NCBI RefSeq assembly: GCF_009982895.1
Contig: NZ_WXZL01000006.1
Coordinates: 150,528 to 214,527, forward strand
DNA from: Deinococcus alpinitundrae
Lineage (GTDB): Bacteria > Deinococcota > Deinococci > Deinococcales > Deinococcaceae
Length of the DNA: 64,000 nt
Reading direction: 5' to 3'
This document shows positions 27,999 through 38,464 of the stretch, piece after piece (the stretch's first letter is position 1; each line of letters opens with the position of its first letter). The notes under the pieces are model-generated. The model had not been told where the DNA came from and did no database searches. It saw only the letters and a program-made list of their open reading frames with translations. The position numbers and the translations under genes are program-made.

Positions 27999-29315
27999 GT
28001 GTCCACCGCGCCAGAGTCTGACCGCGTTGCCCCCGCCACAGCCGCCTTGCCCGCCGACGCGCGCAACTACCGCCTGGGCATTCTCAACGGCTTTCTGGCC
28101 TCCACCGGCGACGGGTTTTTCAACACCTCGGTGGTGCTGGCAGGGTTCGCCTCGCGGCTGGGCGCTTCGAATACCGTGATCGGCTTGCTTCCAGCCATCG
28201 CGCAGGGCGGCTGGATGCTGCCGCAGATTCTGGTGGCGGCCAGGGTGCGGGCGCTGCCGTACAAGCTGCCGATCTACCGCTCCTCGGCCAGCGTGCGCAT
28301 CGGCTCGTACCTGATGATGGTGCTGGTCACGGCATTCTTGTGGGAATCTCCGGTGCTGTGCCTGAGTCTGTTCGTGGCGGCCATGAGCATCAACGCGCTG
28401 GCGTCGGGCGTGTCGGGCCTGCCGTTTTTGGAAGTGGTCAGCAAGACGGTGCCGTCTCAGCAGCGCTCGGCGTATTTCGGTGTGCGGAACCTGGGCGGCG
28501 GGCTGCTGGCCTTTGCAGCGGGATTGATCGTCCGCTGGATTCTGGGGTCGGGGCTGGCCTTCCCGTATACCTATGTGCTGATTTTCGGGCTGGCGACCGT
28601 CGCCTACACCGCCGCCTACACCGTGTTCGGCAAGGTGCAGGAGCCGCCCGACGAGGTGCAGCTGCCCTCCGACACTCGTCAGGAACTGCGGGCCATTCCG
28701 CAACTGCTGCGGCTCGACGCGCACTTCCGGGCCTTTCTGAGCGTGCGGCTGATTTTGGCGTTCGCCAGCATGGCCGACCCCTTCTATACCGTTTATGCGC
28801 TGCGCGAATTGCGGGTGCCGAGCAGCATGCTGGGTGTCTTTCTGATGACTATTACCGGGGTCGCGCCGCTCTCGAATATCGTCTGGCGCTCCGTGGCCGA
28901 GCGCAAAGGCTCGCGCCGGATCATTCGCTATTCGGCGGCGGCGGCATTTCTGGCCCCGCTGATCGCACTGGGGCTGGGCTGGTGGTTTGCGCCCGGGCAG
29001 GCGGGCAGAGAGGTCAGCAGTGCGGCGCGGCAGAGTCAGGTCGGCTGGCTGTATCTGGCAGTGTTCGTGATGTCGAGCGTGGCGGCGCAGGGCTTTAATC
29101 TGGGCCACACCAACCACCTGCTCAACATCTCGCCGCCGCACAGCCGCAGCCGCTATATCGGCACGCTCAACACGCTGGTCGGGCTGGCGTTGTTCGCTCC
29201 GGTGCTGGGCGGGGTCATTGCCGACAAGTTGGGGTATGAGGCGGTGTTCTGGCTGGCGGCGGGACTGTTTGCGCTGGCATGGTGGTGGTGCGGTAAATTG
29301 CGGCGGGACGCCTAG
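27999..29315 (+). CDS. MFS transporter
   Basis: A 438-residue transporter with twelve predicted helices. It has a conserved start LGILNGFLASTGDGFFNTSV, seen in a group of Deinococcus MFS proteins, and a long central cytoplasmic loop (GKVQEPPDEVQLPSDTRQEL). GTG is the start: CATACT ends 7 nt upstream. Helix lengths and loops look intact; substrate unknown. Confidence 0.83.
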   Translation: MSTAPESDRVAPATAALPADARNYRLGILNGFLASTGDGFFNTSVVLAGFASRLGASNTVIGLLPAIAQGGWMLPQILVAARVRALPYKLPIYRSSASVRIGSYLMMVLVTAFLWESPVLCLSLFVAAMSINALASGVSGLPFLEVVSKTVPSQQRSAYFGVRNLGGGLLAFAAGLIVRWILGSGLAFPYTYVLIFGLATVAYTAAYTVFGKVQEPPDEVQLPSDTRQELRAIPQLLRLDAHFRAFLSVRLILAFASMADPFYTVYALRELRVPSSMLGVFLMTITGVAPLSNIVWRSVAERKGSRRIIRYSAAAAFLAPLIALGLGWWFAPGQAGREVSSAARQSQVGWLYLAVFVMSSVAAQGFNLGHTNHLLNISPPHSRSRYIGTLNTLVGLALFAPVLGGVIADKLGYEAVFWLAAGLFALAWWWCGKLRRDA

Positions 29316-29679
29316 CAGGTTGGGGTGGAGGGTCTGTCTAGAATTGGGCTTTTCGCCTGTGCGTCGGCTCCCCCTACCCGGTGGGGAGAGGAGTTTGTCG
29401 CTGCGCTCGGCATGGAGCTTCCGGTATTTCTAGCCGACCGTTGCGTTCATGTTCCAGACTGTCAGGCGTTGCCGGAGTGGGCGCTGTGCTAAAGATTTGC
29501 TGATCATGGGCAAGCTGCAAGGCAGCTGTCTATTTTAGAAACGACGTTGACCAGGGTTAATGTTCCTACTCGTGGACATAGGTCGGGGATAGGGGCCCAG
29601 CGACTGCCCTCTGCATTTCCCCACCTCTGACCGCCCGGTCGGGGTGCATTGTCCTTAGCGTGCGGCCTAGACTGCCTGC
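29316..29679. other. 364-bp intergenic region
   Basis: No convincing gene is seen. It has a GC-rich hairpin (CTCCCC/GGGGAG, 29368-29388) without a following T-run, and a short AGCTGC/GCAGCT hairpin near 29514-29528 followed by TCTATTTT that could end the upstream MFS transcript. TAGACT ends 6 nt before the aldo/keto reductase ATG at the right end. Confidence 0.5.
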
Positions 29680-31553
<1,874 letters not shown>

Positions 31554-31570
31554 GCAGGCCGTGACGGAGC

Positions 31571-31617
31571 GCCAGGGGGAGTGGACAGTGATCAGGTCCA
31601 CTCCCCTCTGGCCTTTT
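31571..31617 (+). terminator. terminator after hemQ
   Basis: A long stem (about 15 bp with one bulge, 31571-31586 with 31596-31612) is followed by CCTTTTACC. It separates hemQ from the convergent ribonuclease gene. Confidence 0.8.
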
Positions 31618-33022
31618 ACCGGATTTCCCTCAACCGCACCGCCAGATTCGGCAGGTCCACTTCGGCCATCTGCACCTTCAGCAGCGTGCCGGTGGGGGCC
31701 GCCGTGCTCATCAGGGTATCGAGGGCCAGTTCGGGAATCAGCACGGTGGCCTGCGGGCCGCGCCGCTCGACGACCTGCGCGTCCCAGATGCGCTCCGGCT
31801 GGCGCTTGAGCATCACCAGGGTGTAGTGGCGGCGGGTCAGGCGCTCGGTGGTGCGGGTGCCGCCCGCGTTCATCTCGGCCTGGGCCACCCGTCCGGCGAT
31901 CTCGCCCCCGGTCAGACCAGGCTCCTCCTTGAGGGCGGCCCTGAGCTGCTGGTGCACCACCAGGTCGAGGTAGCGCCGCATCGGTGAGGTGGCCTGCGCG
32001 TAGGCGTCCAGGCCCATGCCGTGATGTGCTCCCGGGGTGGGCCGAAAGCGGGTGCGGGCCAGCGTCTTGCGGCGTGCCCAGTGGGCTGGAAGGTCGTCGC
32101 CGCGCACTTCGCGGGTGGGGGCGTCCTGGGTGGCGTAGGGCAGCGCGATGTCCAGGTCGTCGGCGTAGATGGCCGCCGCCCAGCCTGCCAGCGTCATGCA
32201 TTCCTGCACGATCGAGCGGGTCTCGGGGCGCGGCAGCGACCTGATCTCGATCTCGTCGCCGTGCAGCTTGACGCGCACTTCCGGCAGATCAATGCTCAGC
32301 GCGCCCTCGGCCTCGCGCTGCTTCTTGCTGGCGACGTAAAGCTTCTGAAGCGTCACGAACGGCTCCTCGCCCGCGTCGAGCCGCAGTTGCGCGGCGCTGT
32401 AACTCAGCCGCTCGGCCCTGATGGTGGTCAGCTGCACGTCCACCGTGTCGGCGTTCCACCCGGCGTCGAAGTCGATGCTGATGCTCAGTGCCGGGGAGGT
32501 CGGGTGCAGACCCAGGCCCAGCCGCTCAACGACGGCATTGGGCACCATGCTGTAGATCCGGTCCGGCAGGTACAGGGTCGCGCCGCGTGCGCGGGCTTCC
32601 AGGTCCAGCGGACTGTTCGGGGCAATCAGCGCGGCCACGTCGGCCACGTGGACCCACAGCCGCCAGCCGGTGGCCAGAGGCTCAAGGCCGATGGCGTCGT
32701 CGGGGTCCTGGCTGCCCTCGTCGTCGATGGCGTAGGCGGGGAGGTGCGCCAGATCGAGGCGGGGTTCGTCGGGCAGTTCCGGCACCGGCAAGTCGATGTC
32801 GCTCAGGTCGATGCCCGCCCGCTCGGCATACGGCACCCGCAATTCGTCCCATATGCCCCGGCGCAGCAGAAATTCGTGGGCGATCTCCGGCGTCTCATTG
32901 AGTTTGGCGTCACGGATCGCCTTGGCACGCTCGGCCTTGCCGCGTGCCAGCAGTTCCACCTCGGTGCGCTGGGCTGGGGTCAGGTCGTCGGGTGGGGTGC
33001 CGGGGTTCTGTGGAGCGGTCAT
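31616..33022 (-). CDS. RNB-domain ribonuclease (RNase II/R family)
   Basis: A 468-residue protein. The RNB catalytic motif IDDEGSQDPDDAIG supplies the Asp residues that bind Mg, and the second part ATSPMRRYLDLVVHQQL is the RNase R/II signature near the active site. It lacks N-terminal cold-shock domains and ends with a short S1-like segment (LLKVQMAEVDLPN). This short form is a known Deinococcus-Thermus type. It digests RNA 3' to 5'. TATGCT ends 6 nt before ATG 33022; the upstream in-frame extension is discarded. Confidence 0.9.
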   Translation of the reverse strand: MTAPQNPGTPPDDLTPAQRTEVELLARGKAERAKAIRDAKLNETPEIAHEFLLRRGIWDELRVPYAERAGIDLSDIDLPVPELPDEPRLDLAHLPAYAIDDEGSQDPDDAIGLEPLATGWRLWVHVADVAALIAPNSPLDLEARARGATLYLPDRIYSMVPNAVVERLGLGLHPTSPALSISIDFDAGWNADTVDVQLTTIRAERLSYSAAQLRLDAGEEPFVTLQKLYVASKKQREAEGALSIDLPEVRVKLHGDEIEIRSLPRPETRSIVQECMTLAGWAAAIYADDLDIALPYATQDAPTREVRGDDLPAHWARRKTLARTRFRPTPGAHHGMGLDAYAQATSPMRRYLDLVVHQQLRAALKEEPGLTGGEIAGRVAQAEMNAGGTRTTERLTRRHYTLVMLKRQPERIWDAQVVERRGPQATVLIPELALDTLMSTAAPTGTLLKVQMAEVDLPNLAVRLREIR

Positions 33023-33164
33023 TGAACCAGCATAGCGGGACAAGGCCGACGCGGGCGGCAGGAGGTTTTGTAAAGAGGGATTTTCTATTCTCAGATAAAT
33101 TCTGCCTATCGTACCGAATCGAGGCCCTGATCTCACTCCAAAAATGCTATATGGAAACTAAGAC

Positions 33165-33194
33165 TTGACAATCTATTATATCTGGGTTTATAAC
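33165..33194 (+). promoter_or_regulatory. strong sigma-70 type promoter
   Basis: TTGACA (33165-33170) and TATAAC (33189-33194) are separated by 18 bp in an AT-rich stretch unlike its surroundings. It gives a leader of about 45 nt before the GGAGG-preceded ATG of the DUF4097-like gene. It is the best consensus-type promoter in the window apart from that of tRNA-Lys. Confidence 0.75.
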
Positions 33195-33245
33195 TGCTTC
33201 AGAGGAAGGGCGACGACCGCCCGACCCAGCACCCCTGGAGGACGT

Positions 33246-34310
33246 ATGAACGACGAGAACACGGGAGGACAGCATGCGGCGGACCAGAACGCCTTTCGCC
33301 TGCAAGTTCAGACGCTGGTGGCGCAAGGCAAACTCACCCTCGAGGAAGCCGCCGACCTGCTCGGTGAGGGCATGGAAACCTTCGAGAACACAGCCAGCCC
33401 GGTATCACCTGCATCCCAAGCCCCAGTGGAGCTGAGCAAGTCGGTTGAGCCGACGTCAGCTGCTGAGGGCGCGGGCATGGGCAGCACTCTCCCCAACATT
33501 CCCGGCCTGTCTGCCGCCGCGCCGCTGATCGGCAAGCTGGTCAACAAGCTGGTGCGGGAAGTCGCGCCGCACTCGGAGAGCGATACGCCCGACGACCTGC
33601 GCCTCGACATCGCGGGCTACTCACTGATCGTCGCCACCGACGCTTCGCTGAGTACCCCCACCCTGAGCGGCGACACCGACGGCCTGACACTCAGCAGCTC
33701 GCACAAAGGCTGGAATCTCAAGCAGGAACACGGCCTGCGCTTCGGCAGCCGCCGGGTGAGCCTGAACGTGCCGTTCGTGCCGCGCCATGTGCGCGCCGAA
33801 CTGGCAGGTGGGCAACTGGTGCTCCCGGACGTGGCGGGCGAATTGCAGCTCGATATCGCAGGCGGCAACGTGCGGGTGGGCGAGGTGGGCCACCTCAAGG
33901 CCGAGATCTCCGGCGGCAACCTCACGGCGGGCGCGGTGGCAGGCAACTTGCACCTGGAAATCAACGGGGGCAACGGCAAGATCGAGCGCAGTCAGACGCT
34001 GATCGCCGAGGTCAACGGCGGCATGCTCAACTGGACCGGCCTGCTCACTGAGGGCCAGCACCGCCTGGAAGTCAACGGCGGCGCGGCCAACCTCACCTTG
34101 CTGCCCGGCAGCAGTGTGCAGCTCAGTGCCGAGGTGACGGTGGGGCAGCTCGTCAGCAATTTTCCCACCCACAAGCGCGGCGGGATGCTGAACGCCACCT
34201 ACAGCGGCACCCTGAACGGCGGGGCGGCAGGGCTGTCGTGTCAGGTCTCGGCAGGCCAGGTGCGCCTGAATGCCGAAGATGTATTGCCGGGAGGAGTCAC
34301 CCATGCGTGA
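33246..34310 (+). CDS. DUF4097-like beta-repeat protein with SHOCT-like N-terminus
   Basis: A 354-residue cytoplasmic-looking protein (no signal peptide or membrane helix). Residues 15-45 (QTLVAQGKLTLEEAADLLG) form a short helical SHOCT-like motif. From about 125 on, it is a run of short beta repeats: LAGGQLVLPDVAGELQLDIAGGN and LKAEISGGNLTAGAVAGNL, which form a right-handed beta solenoid as in DUF4097/adhesin-like proteins. GGAGG precedes the ATG. It overlaps the next gene by 8 bp. In other bacteria this family is linked to small regulators; here a DUF2089-type regulator is two genes on. Confidence 0.75.
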   Translation: MNDENTGGQHAADQNAFRLQVQTLVAQGKLTLEEAADLLGEGMETFENTASPVSPASQAPVELSKSVEPTSAAEGAGMGSTLPNIPGLSAAAPLIGKLVNKLVREVAPHSESDTPDDLRLDIAGYSLIVATDASLSTPTLSGDTDGLTLSSSHKGWNLKQEHGLRFGSRRVSLNVPFVPRHVRAELAGGQLVLPDVAGELQLDIAGGNVRVGEVGHLKAEISGGNLTAGAVAGNLHLEINGGNGKIERSQTLIAEVNGGMLNWTGLLTEGQHRLEVNGGAANLTLLPGSSVQLSAEVTVGQLVSNFPTHKRGGMLNATYSGTLNGGAAGLSCQVSAGQVRLNAEDVLPGGVTHA

Positions 34311-34938
34311 GCAGATTCGCCGGATTCTGGGCCTAGTCCACGCCGGACGCCTCAGCAGTGAGGACGCCGCGCCGCTCCTGGCCGCCCTGCACCCCAAGCT
34401 GGCCCTCAGCGAGGACGCCCTCGCGCCGATCTTCGCCCTGCTGGTCGCTGACGGCTTCGGCCCCGAGCGCGTCACCGACATTCTCTATGCCCGCACCGAT
34501 CCGCCCAAAGCGGCGGCAGCCAGCACCCGCAGCGTGCCGGGTGCCCCCAGCGCGCCGCCACCGCCCAGATCCGGCTGGCTCGGCAATCTCGACGGGCTGG
34601 CCGAGCGCATCACCGACACCGTGGAGCGGGCGCTGGACGGCGTGCCGGGGGTCAATGTGACTTCTCAGAGTGCCCGCCCGGCCAGCCCGCCGCGCCCCGG
34701 CAGCATCCTGCGCATCGAGGTCGAGGATGAGAACGGTGGCAGCTACAGCGCCAACCTGCCGATCAGCCTCGCGGCCCACGTGGGCAAGTTGATTCCGCCG
34801 CAGGCCCTCAAGTCGCTGGCCGGAATGGGCCTGAGCATCGAAGCGCTGCAGCTGCTGCTGGAGAGTAATCCCCCGCCGGGACCGCTGCTGGAATCCGAGG
34901 ACGAGAACGGCAACGAGGTCCGTCTGACGGTGAGGTGA
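34303..34938 (+). CDS. helical SHOCT-like protein, partner of the DUF4097-like gene
   Basis: A 211-residue protein with an N-terminal helical region repeated as two short helices (RRILGLVHAGRLSSEDAAPL, then VADGFGPERVTDIL), a Pro-rich linker, and a C-terminal domain near 130-211 that holds DENGGSYSANLPISLAAHVG and SIEALQLLLES. No close family recognised. The ATG has a GGAGG site and lies inside the end of the upstream gene. The shared helical motif with the upstream and downstream proteins suggests they interact. Confidence 0.65.
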   Translation: MREQIRRILGLVHAGRLSSEDAAPLLAALHPKLALSEDALAPIFALLVADGFGPERVTDILYARTDPPKAAAASTRSVPGAPSAPPPPRSGWLGNLDGLAERITDTVERALDGVPGVNVTSQSARPASPPRPGSILRIEVEDENGGSYSANLPISLAAHVGKLIPPQALKSLAGMGLSIEALQLLLESNPPPGPLLESEDENGNEVRLTVR

Positions 34939-35086
34939 GCCCCCTCTCCCGCCGGTTGCCCAACCCGGTGCCTGCCTCCAAGAGAAATCCAGTCGCCACC
35001 GGGTTTCTCTTGCCGGGTTTTGACTGGCAAATTGACGCTGGCAGGATTCTGCCGGCATCCCCGTGAGGAGCGCTACATTGAGTCCC

Positions 35087-35446
35087 ATGCCCCGCCGCCC
35101 GTTGCCCCTGCCGTTTCCCGATGTGAGCGAGGCCCCGCTCGTCACCGAATTGCGCTTTCCCGAATCGGGGATCACCGTTCAGGGCGAGTTCGAACTCAAC
35201 GAATTCGCCACCCTCGCGCCCGATACGCTCGATTTTCTGCGCCTCTACATCAAGGTGCGCGGCAACCTCAAGGAAGTCGAGCGCATTCTGGGCCTGAGTT
35301 ACCCCACCGTGCGCGCCCGTTTCGACAACCTGCTGCGTTCCATCGGTTATGAGCCGGAAGCCGCCGATCCCCGCGACGAGGTGCTCAGTCAGCTCGAACG
35401 CGGCGACATCACGCCGGAAGAAGCGGCCAAGAAGCTGCGGCGCTGA
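35087..35446 (+). CDS. DUF2089-family regulator
   Basis: A 119-residue protein with an HTH-like core LDFLRLYIKVRGNLKEVERI followed by LGLSYPTVRARFDNLLRSIGY, the DUF2089 signature, and a C-terminal SHOCT-like helix (LERGDITPEEAAKKLRR). The family is thought to be transcriptional regulators that act on adjacent envelope genes. TACATT ends 7 nt before ATG, hence leaderless. It probably controls the two upstream genes. The stop codon is inside the left arm of a large hairpin. Confidence 0.82.
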   Translation: MPRRPLPLPFPDVSEAPLVTELRFPESGITVQGEFELNEFATLAPDTLDFLRLYIKVRGNLKEVERILGLSYPTVRARFDNLLRSIGYEPEAADPRDEVLSQLERGDITPEEAAKKLRR

Positions 35447-35474
35447 ATGATTGAAGGTTCAGCGCCGCAGCTTC
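35431..35474. terminator. 17-bp perfect hairpin over the DUF2089 stop codon
   Basis: Arms at 35431-35447 and 35458-35474 are exact reverse complements, with a 10-nt loop. The left arm includes the last codons and stop of the DUF2089 gene. It serves as a terminator between two convergent genes; the T-run is short on both sides (CTTT). Confidence 0.65.
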
Positions 35475-35490
35475 TTTGGGTGAGAATTGC

Positions 35491-35703
35491 TTATTCGTCT
35501 TCTTTGACGGCCAGCTCGTTGTATTTGTTGGCCAGCACGAAGAAAGTGGGGGCCCACAGGCCGACGAAGATGCCGAAGCGCTCGCCGTGGGCGCGGTCCT
35601 CGCCGCTGCCCTTGCCGCCAGTGGTAAACCAGATGGCGATGGAGGCCAGAATGGAAGCGAAGCCCGCGACGGTCAGTACGTTGGAAGTGGTGCGGTTGTC
35701 CAT
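35491..35703 (-). CDS. small membrane protein
   Basis: A 70-residue protein with two hydrophobic segments (VLTVAGFASILASIAIWF and FGIFVGLWAPTFFVLANKY) separated by a Gly/Lys-rich loop. AGGAGG lies 6 nt before the ATG at 35703. No known family by eye. It converges with the DUF2089 gene across the large hairpin. Confidence 0.72.
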   Translation of the reverse strand: MDNRTTSNVLTVAGFASILASIAIWFTTGGKGSGEDRAHGERFGIFVGLWAPTFFVLANKYNELAVKEDE

Positions 35704-35821
35704 GATGGTCCTCCTGAAGGTAAGGGTCGGCACGTTGCTGACCGGTTCAGGGCAGTCTGCTCGACCCACCGGACATGCTCTGCATCTTTCCTGACCAAGC
35801 GCCAGCGGGCTTAAGGAGAAA

Positions 35822-36937
35822 TTAAGAAGCGCTCGAGGGCAATTCCGGCTCGTTTCGGGTGTTCCTGAACACGTCCTGGCCGCTGAATTTCTCGACCTCG
35901 ACCCTCACGCCGCTGCGGGCGCTCTGGTAGATCGCGTCCATCAGGCGGTGGTCCTGCACGCCCTCCTCACCGGGGGTGTACGGCTCACGGTTCTCGCGGA
36001 TACAGACGGCGAAGTGGTCGACCTCCAGCGTGAACTGGTCGTAGGCGGCAAATTGGGGCCGGGTCTTGGCCCGCTCGTCGCTCAGTTCCAGCTCCAGACC
36101 GATATAGACGAAGGCTGGGTCGAGCAGCACCGAGCCGGCCTCGCCCAGCACCCGCACGGTGTCGGTCTTGAAGGCCCCGTAACTGGTCAGGAAGTTGGCG
36201 ATCAGACCGCTGGGAAAGCCCAGCATCACGCTCATGGATTCTTCGACTTCCTTGAAGCGCTCGTCGTTCTGGGGCTGGTGCATCGCCGCGTAGACCCACT
36301 CCGGCTCCAGTCCGGTCAGGAAGCGCAGGGTGTTGAGGCAGTAGATGCCCACGTCCACCAGCGGCCCGCCGCCGGCCTGTTTCAAGCTCAGCCGCCATAC
36401 GCTGGCATCGTCCTCGACCTGGGCGTGAATGCTGTCGAGCAACTTGATCTTGCCGAGCTGGCCCGCCGCGATGGCGCGTTTGGCAGTCCAGTGGTGCGGA
36501 GTGTACTGGATGCGGTAGGCCGCCATCAGCTTGACGCCCGCCGCTTTGCAGGCGGCGACCATCGCCTCGGCGTCCTCGGTGCTGGTCGCCAGCGGTTTCT
36601 CGCACAGCACGTGCTTGCCCATCCTGGCAGCGCGTTCGGTGTACTCACGGTGCAGGTTGTTGGGCAGCACGATGTAGACGGCCTGCACATCGTCACGCTT
36701 TGCCAGATCGTCGAACTGTTCGTAGGTGTAGGCGTCCTGGTCGCTGAGGCCAGCGGCGCGGGCAAAGGCCTGACCCTTGTCCGGCTCGCCGGTCACGACG
36801 GCGGCCAGGTAGGCGTGCTGGCTGGTCCGCAGCGCGGGAATCAGTTCCTCGGCGCTGAGTTCACCCAGGCCCACGACGGCAAAACCGACGCGCTTTTGCT
36901 GGGGTTCGGGATCTCCGATGTCAGGTTGGTTGGGCAT
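35822..36937 (-). CDS. Gfo/Idh/MocA-family oxidoreductase
   Basis: A 371-residue enzyme with an N-terminal Rossmann domain (VGFAVVGLGELSAEELIPAL) and the family motif HVLCEKPLA (EKP Lys), followed by the conserved DVGIYCLNTLRFLTG. It resembles glucose-fructose oxidoreductase or inositol/sugar dehydrogenases that use NAD(P). GAGGAGAACGT precedes the ATG. It is monocistronic here. Substrate sugar unknown. Confidence 0.88.
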   Translation of the reverse strand: MPNQPDIGDPEPQQKRVGFAVVGLGELSAEELIPALRTSQHAYLAAVVTGEPDKGQAFARAAGLSDQDAYTYEQFDDLAKRDDVQAVYIVLPNNLHREYTERAARMGKHVLCEKPLATSTEDAEAMVAACKAAGVKLMAAYRIQYTPHHWTAKRAIAAGQLGKIKLLDSIHAQVEDDASVWRLSLKQAGGGPLVDVGIYCLNTLRFLTGLEPEWVYAAMHQPQNDERFKEVEESMSVMLGFPSGLIANFLTSYGAFKTDTVRVLGEAGSVLLDPAFVYIGLELELSDERAKTRPQFAAYDQFTLEVDHFAVCIRENREPYTPGEEGVQDHRLMDAIYQSARSGVRVEVEKFSGQDVFRNTRNEPELPSSAS

Positions 36938-37066
36938 ACGTTCTCCTCGGGGTGAAATGGGGTCTCTCCGCTTACCCTAGAAGCTGGTTCGTCCGCCCGG
37001 ATTGGGGAGCCGTCAAGCGGCCTTTAAGTGGACGCCCGGTCATTGGAGGCGTTTCGGTGGGGCGGT

Positions 37067-37288
37067 TCAGATGACCCCGCCGCCGATGACCAGCCGCAGC
37101 CCGGCCAGCACCAGCACCACTGCGCACAGCACCAGGCCGCCGCGCTTGCCGCTGACGGCTCCCAGAATCAGGCCGATGATGCCCAGTGGCAAGGTCACGA
37201 ACCAGTTGGTCCAGCCCAGCAGCGGCAGAAATCCGAGGGCGAGGCCCAGCACGGCCAGGACGCCGAAAATGATCGAAGCGGTGTTCAT
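37067..37288 (-). CDS. small membrane protein
   Basis: A 73-residue, very hydrophobic protein (two or three helices: MNTASIIFGVLAVLGLALGF, TLPLGIIGLILGAVSG and LVLCAVVLVLAGLRL). Resembles general small DUF4190-type membrane proteins. No strong ribosome site; a TATTCA lies a few nt before the ATG, so it may be leaderless. Confidence 0.7.
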   Translation of the reverse strand: MNTASIIFGVLAVLGLALGFLPLLGWTNWFVTLPLGIIGLILGAVSGKRGGLVLCAVVLVLAGLRLVIGGGVI

Positions 37289-37442
37289 GATGGTGAATAC
37301 TGGGCGAGCGGGCCGAAAGTTGCCGGCCCTGCTGGCCGCGCCTCTTTCCTGAGTCCAACGTCAAGGAAGCGTGACCCCATCCCCAAGCGGTCTTTGACCC
37401 GCCTTCACCGACCTGAGCGCTGCCGGGCCGAGGCTGCTTGCC

Positions 37443-38009
37443 ATGACCACCTCACAACCTTTGCAGGGTAAGACCGTCGCCATTCTCGCTGCCGACGGCG
37501 TGGAACAGATCGAGCTGACCAGCCCGCGTGAAGCGCTCGAACAAGCAGGGGCCACCACCCACCTGATCAGCCTCGAAGCCGGGCAGATTCAGAGCATGAA
37601 GGGCGACATTGAGCCCAAGGACAAGTATTCGGTCGACAAGGCGGTGGCCGGGGCGAGTGCCGATGACTACGACGCCCTGGTGCTGCCGGGCGGCACAGTC
37701 AACCCTGACAAGCTGCGGCTGAGCGACGACGCCATGTCATTCGTGCGCTCGTTCTACGAGGGTGGCAAACCCATCGCGGCCATCTGTCACGGTCCCTGGA
37801 GCCTGAGTCAGATCGGCGGCGTGACGGGGCTGAAGTTGACCAGCTGGCCCAGCCTACGCCGCGAACTCGAACTCGGCGGCGCGCAGTGGGTCGATCAGGA
37901 AGTGGTGCAGGACAAGGGCATCGTAACCAGCCGCAAGCCCGACGACCTGCCCGCCTTCAACCGGCAGATCGTCGAACTGTTCGCGGCAAGCGGACGTTAT
38001 CAGCGCTGA
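37443..38009 (+). CDS. DJ-1/PfpI-family protein (general stress protein 18 type)
   Basis: A 188-residue class I glutamine-amidotransferase-like fold. The nucleophile Cys sits in [10 protein letters not shown] with the upstream Glu in [10 protein letters not shown], as in PfpI/YhbO/YdeA. Relatives protect against oxidative and glyoxal stress as deglycases or chaperones. The end [13 protein letters not shown] matches PfpI. Likely a stress protein. Confidence 0.9.
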   Translation: MTTSQPLQGKTVAILAADGVEQIELTSPREALEQAGATTHLISLEAGQIQSMKGDIEPKDKYSVDKAVAGASADDYDALVLPGGTVNPDKLRLSDDAMSFVRSFYEGGKPIAAICHGPWSLSQIGGVTGLKLTSWPSLRRELELGGAQWVDQEVVQDKGIVTSRKPDDLPAFNRQIVELFAASGRYQR

Positions 38010-38084
38010 GGGCGGCCCGCATTCCTAAGCCCGCCTGAGCCTGATGCTCACCCGAACCCCAGCGGCAGGCGGCAGGCTGGAGGC

Positions 38085-38414
38085 ATGACCCAGAATACCA
38101 GCCCGTACAAGCTCAGCCGCAGCGAAACCCAGCACGGCGAGGACGGCCAGCACCACCTGATCAAAGGTGAGAAGGGCAGTGTGCGCCTGTGGCACAACGA
38201 GGAACCTTCCGCTGACGCCGACAAGACCATGCACAAACACGACTATGAGACGCTCGGCTACGTCATCTCCGGGCGGGTGGAGCTGATGATCGAGAACCAG
38301 AGTATCGCGCTGGAACCCGGAGACAGCTACTGTGTGCCGAGTGGGGCCGAGCACCGGTTTCACATTCTGGAAACCCTGACCGCCGTGGAAACGACCACGC
38401 CCAGCGCCTTCTGA
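38085..38414 (+). CDS. cupin-domain protein
   Basis: A 109-residue single cupin. Motif 1 is HKHDYETLGYVISGRVEL (His ligands plus Glu) and motif 2 is LEPGDSYCVPSGAEHRFHI (last metal ligand His). No other domain. TGGAGG precedes ATG closely, and CAGGCT ends 6 nt upstream, so either initiation mode fits. Possibly an oxidoreductase- or stress-linked cupin, near PfpI and the SDR. Confidence 0.85.
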   Translation: MTQNTSPYKLSRSETQHGEDGQHHLIKGEKGSVRLWHNEEPSADADKTMHKHDYETLGYVISGRVELMIENQSIALEPGDSYCVPSGAEHRFHILETLTAVETTTPSAF

Positions 38415-38427
38415 GTCCACTTTCAAC

Positions 38428-38464
38428 TTGACTTGAAGCGCACTCTAGCCCTTAGAGTGCGCTT
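38428..38464 (+). promoter_or_regulatory. SDR promoter with 19-bp spacer and perfect dyad
   Basis: TTGACT (38428-38433) and TAGAGT (38453-38458) are separated by 19 bp, the long spacer typical for MerR-controlled promoters. A perfect inverted repeat with 12-bp arms (38436-38447 and 38453-38464) and a 5-nt loop covers the spacer, the -10 and the bases up to the ATG. The -10 lies 6 nt from the ATG. No regulator gene is adjacent. Confidence 0.7.

Noticed and set aside
29320..29560. Small gene or RNA between the MFS and AKR genes
   Set aside because: No start with ribosome site or leaderless element, no conserved-looking peptide, and hairpins are short.
31984..33025. Long open frames opposite the RNB ribonuclease
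   Set aside because: Arg/Gly/Val-rich shadow frames of a high-GC gene, with no motifs or ribosome sites.
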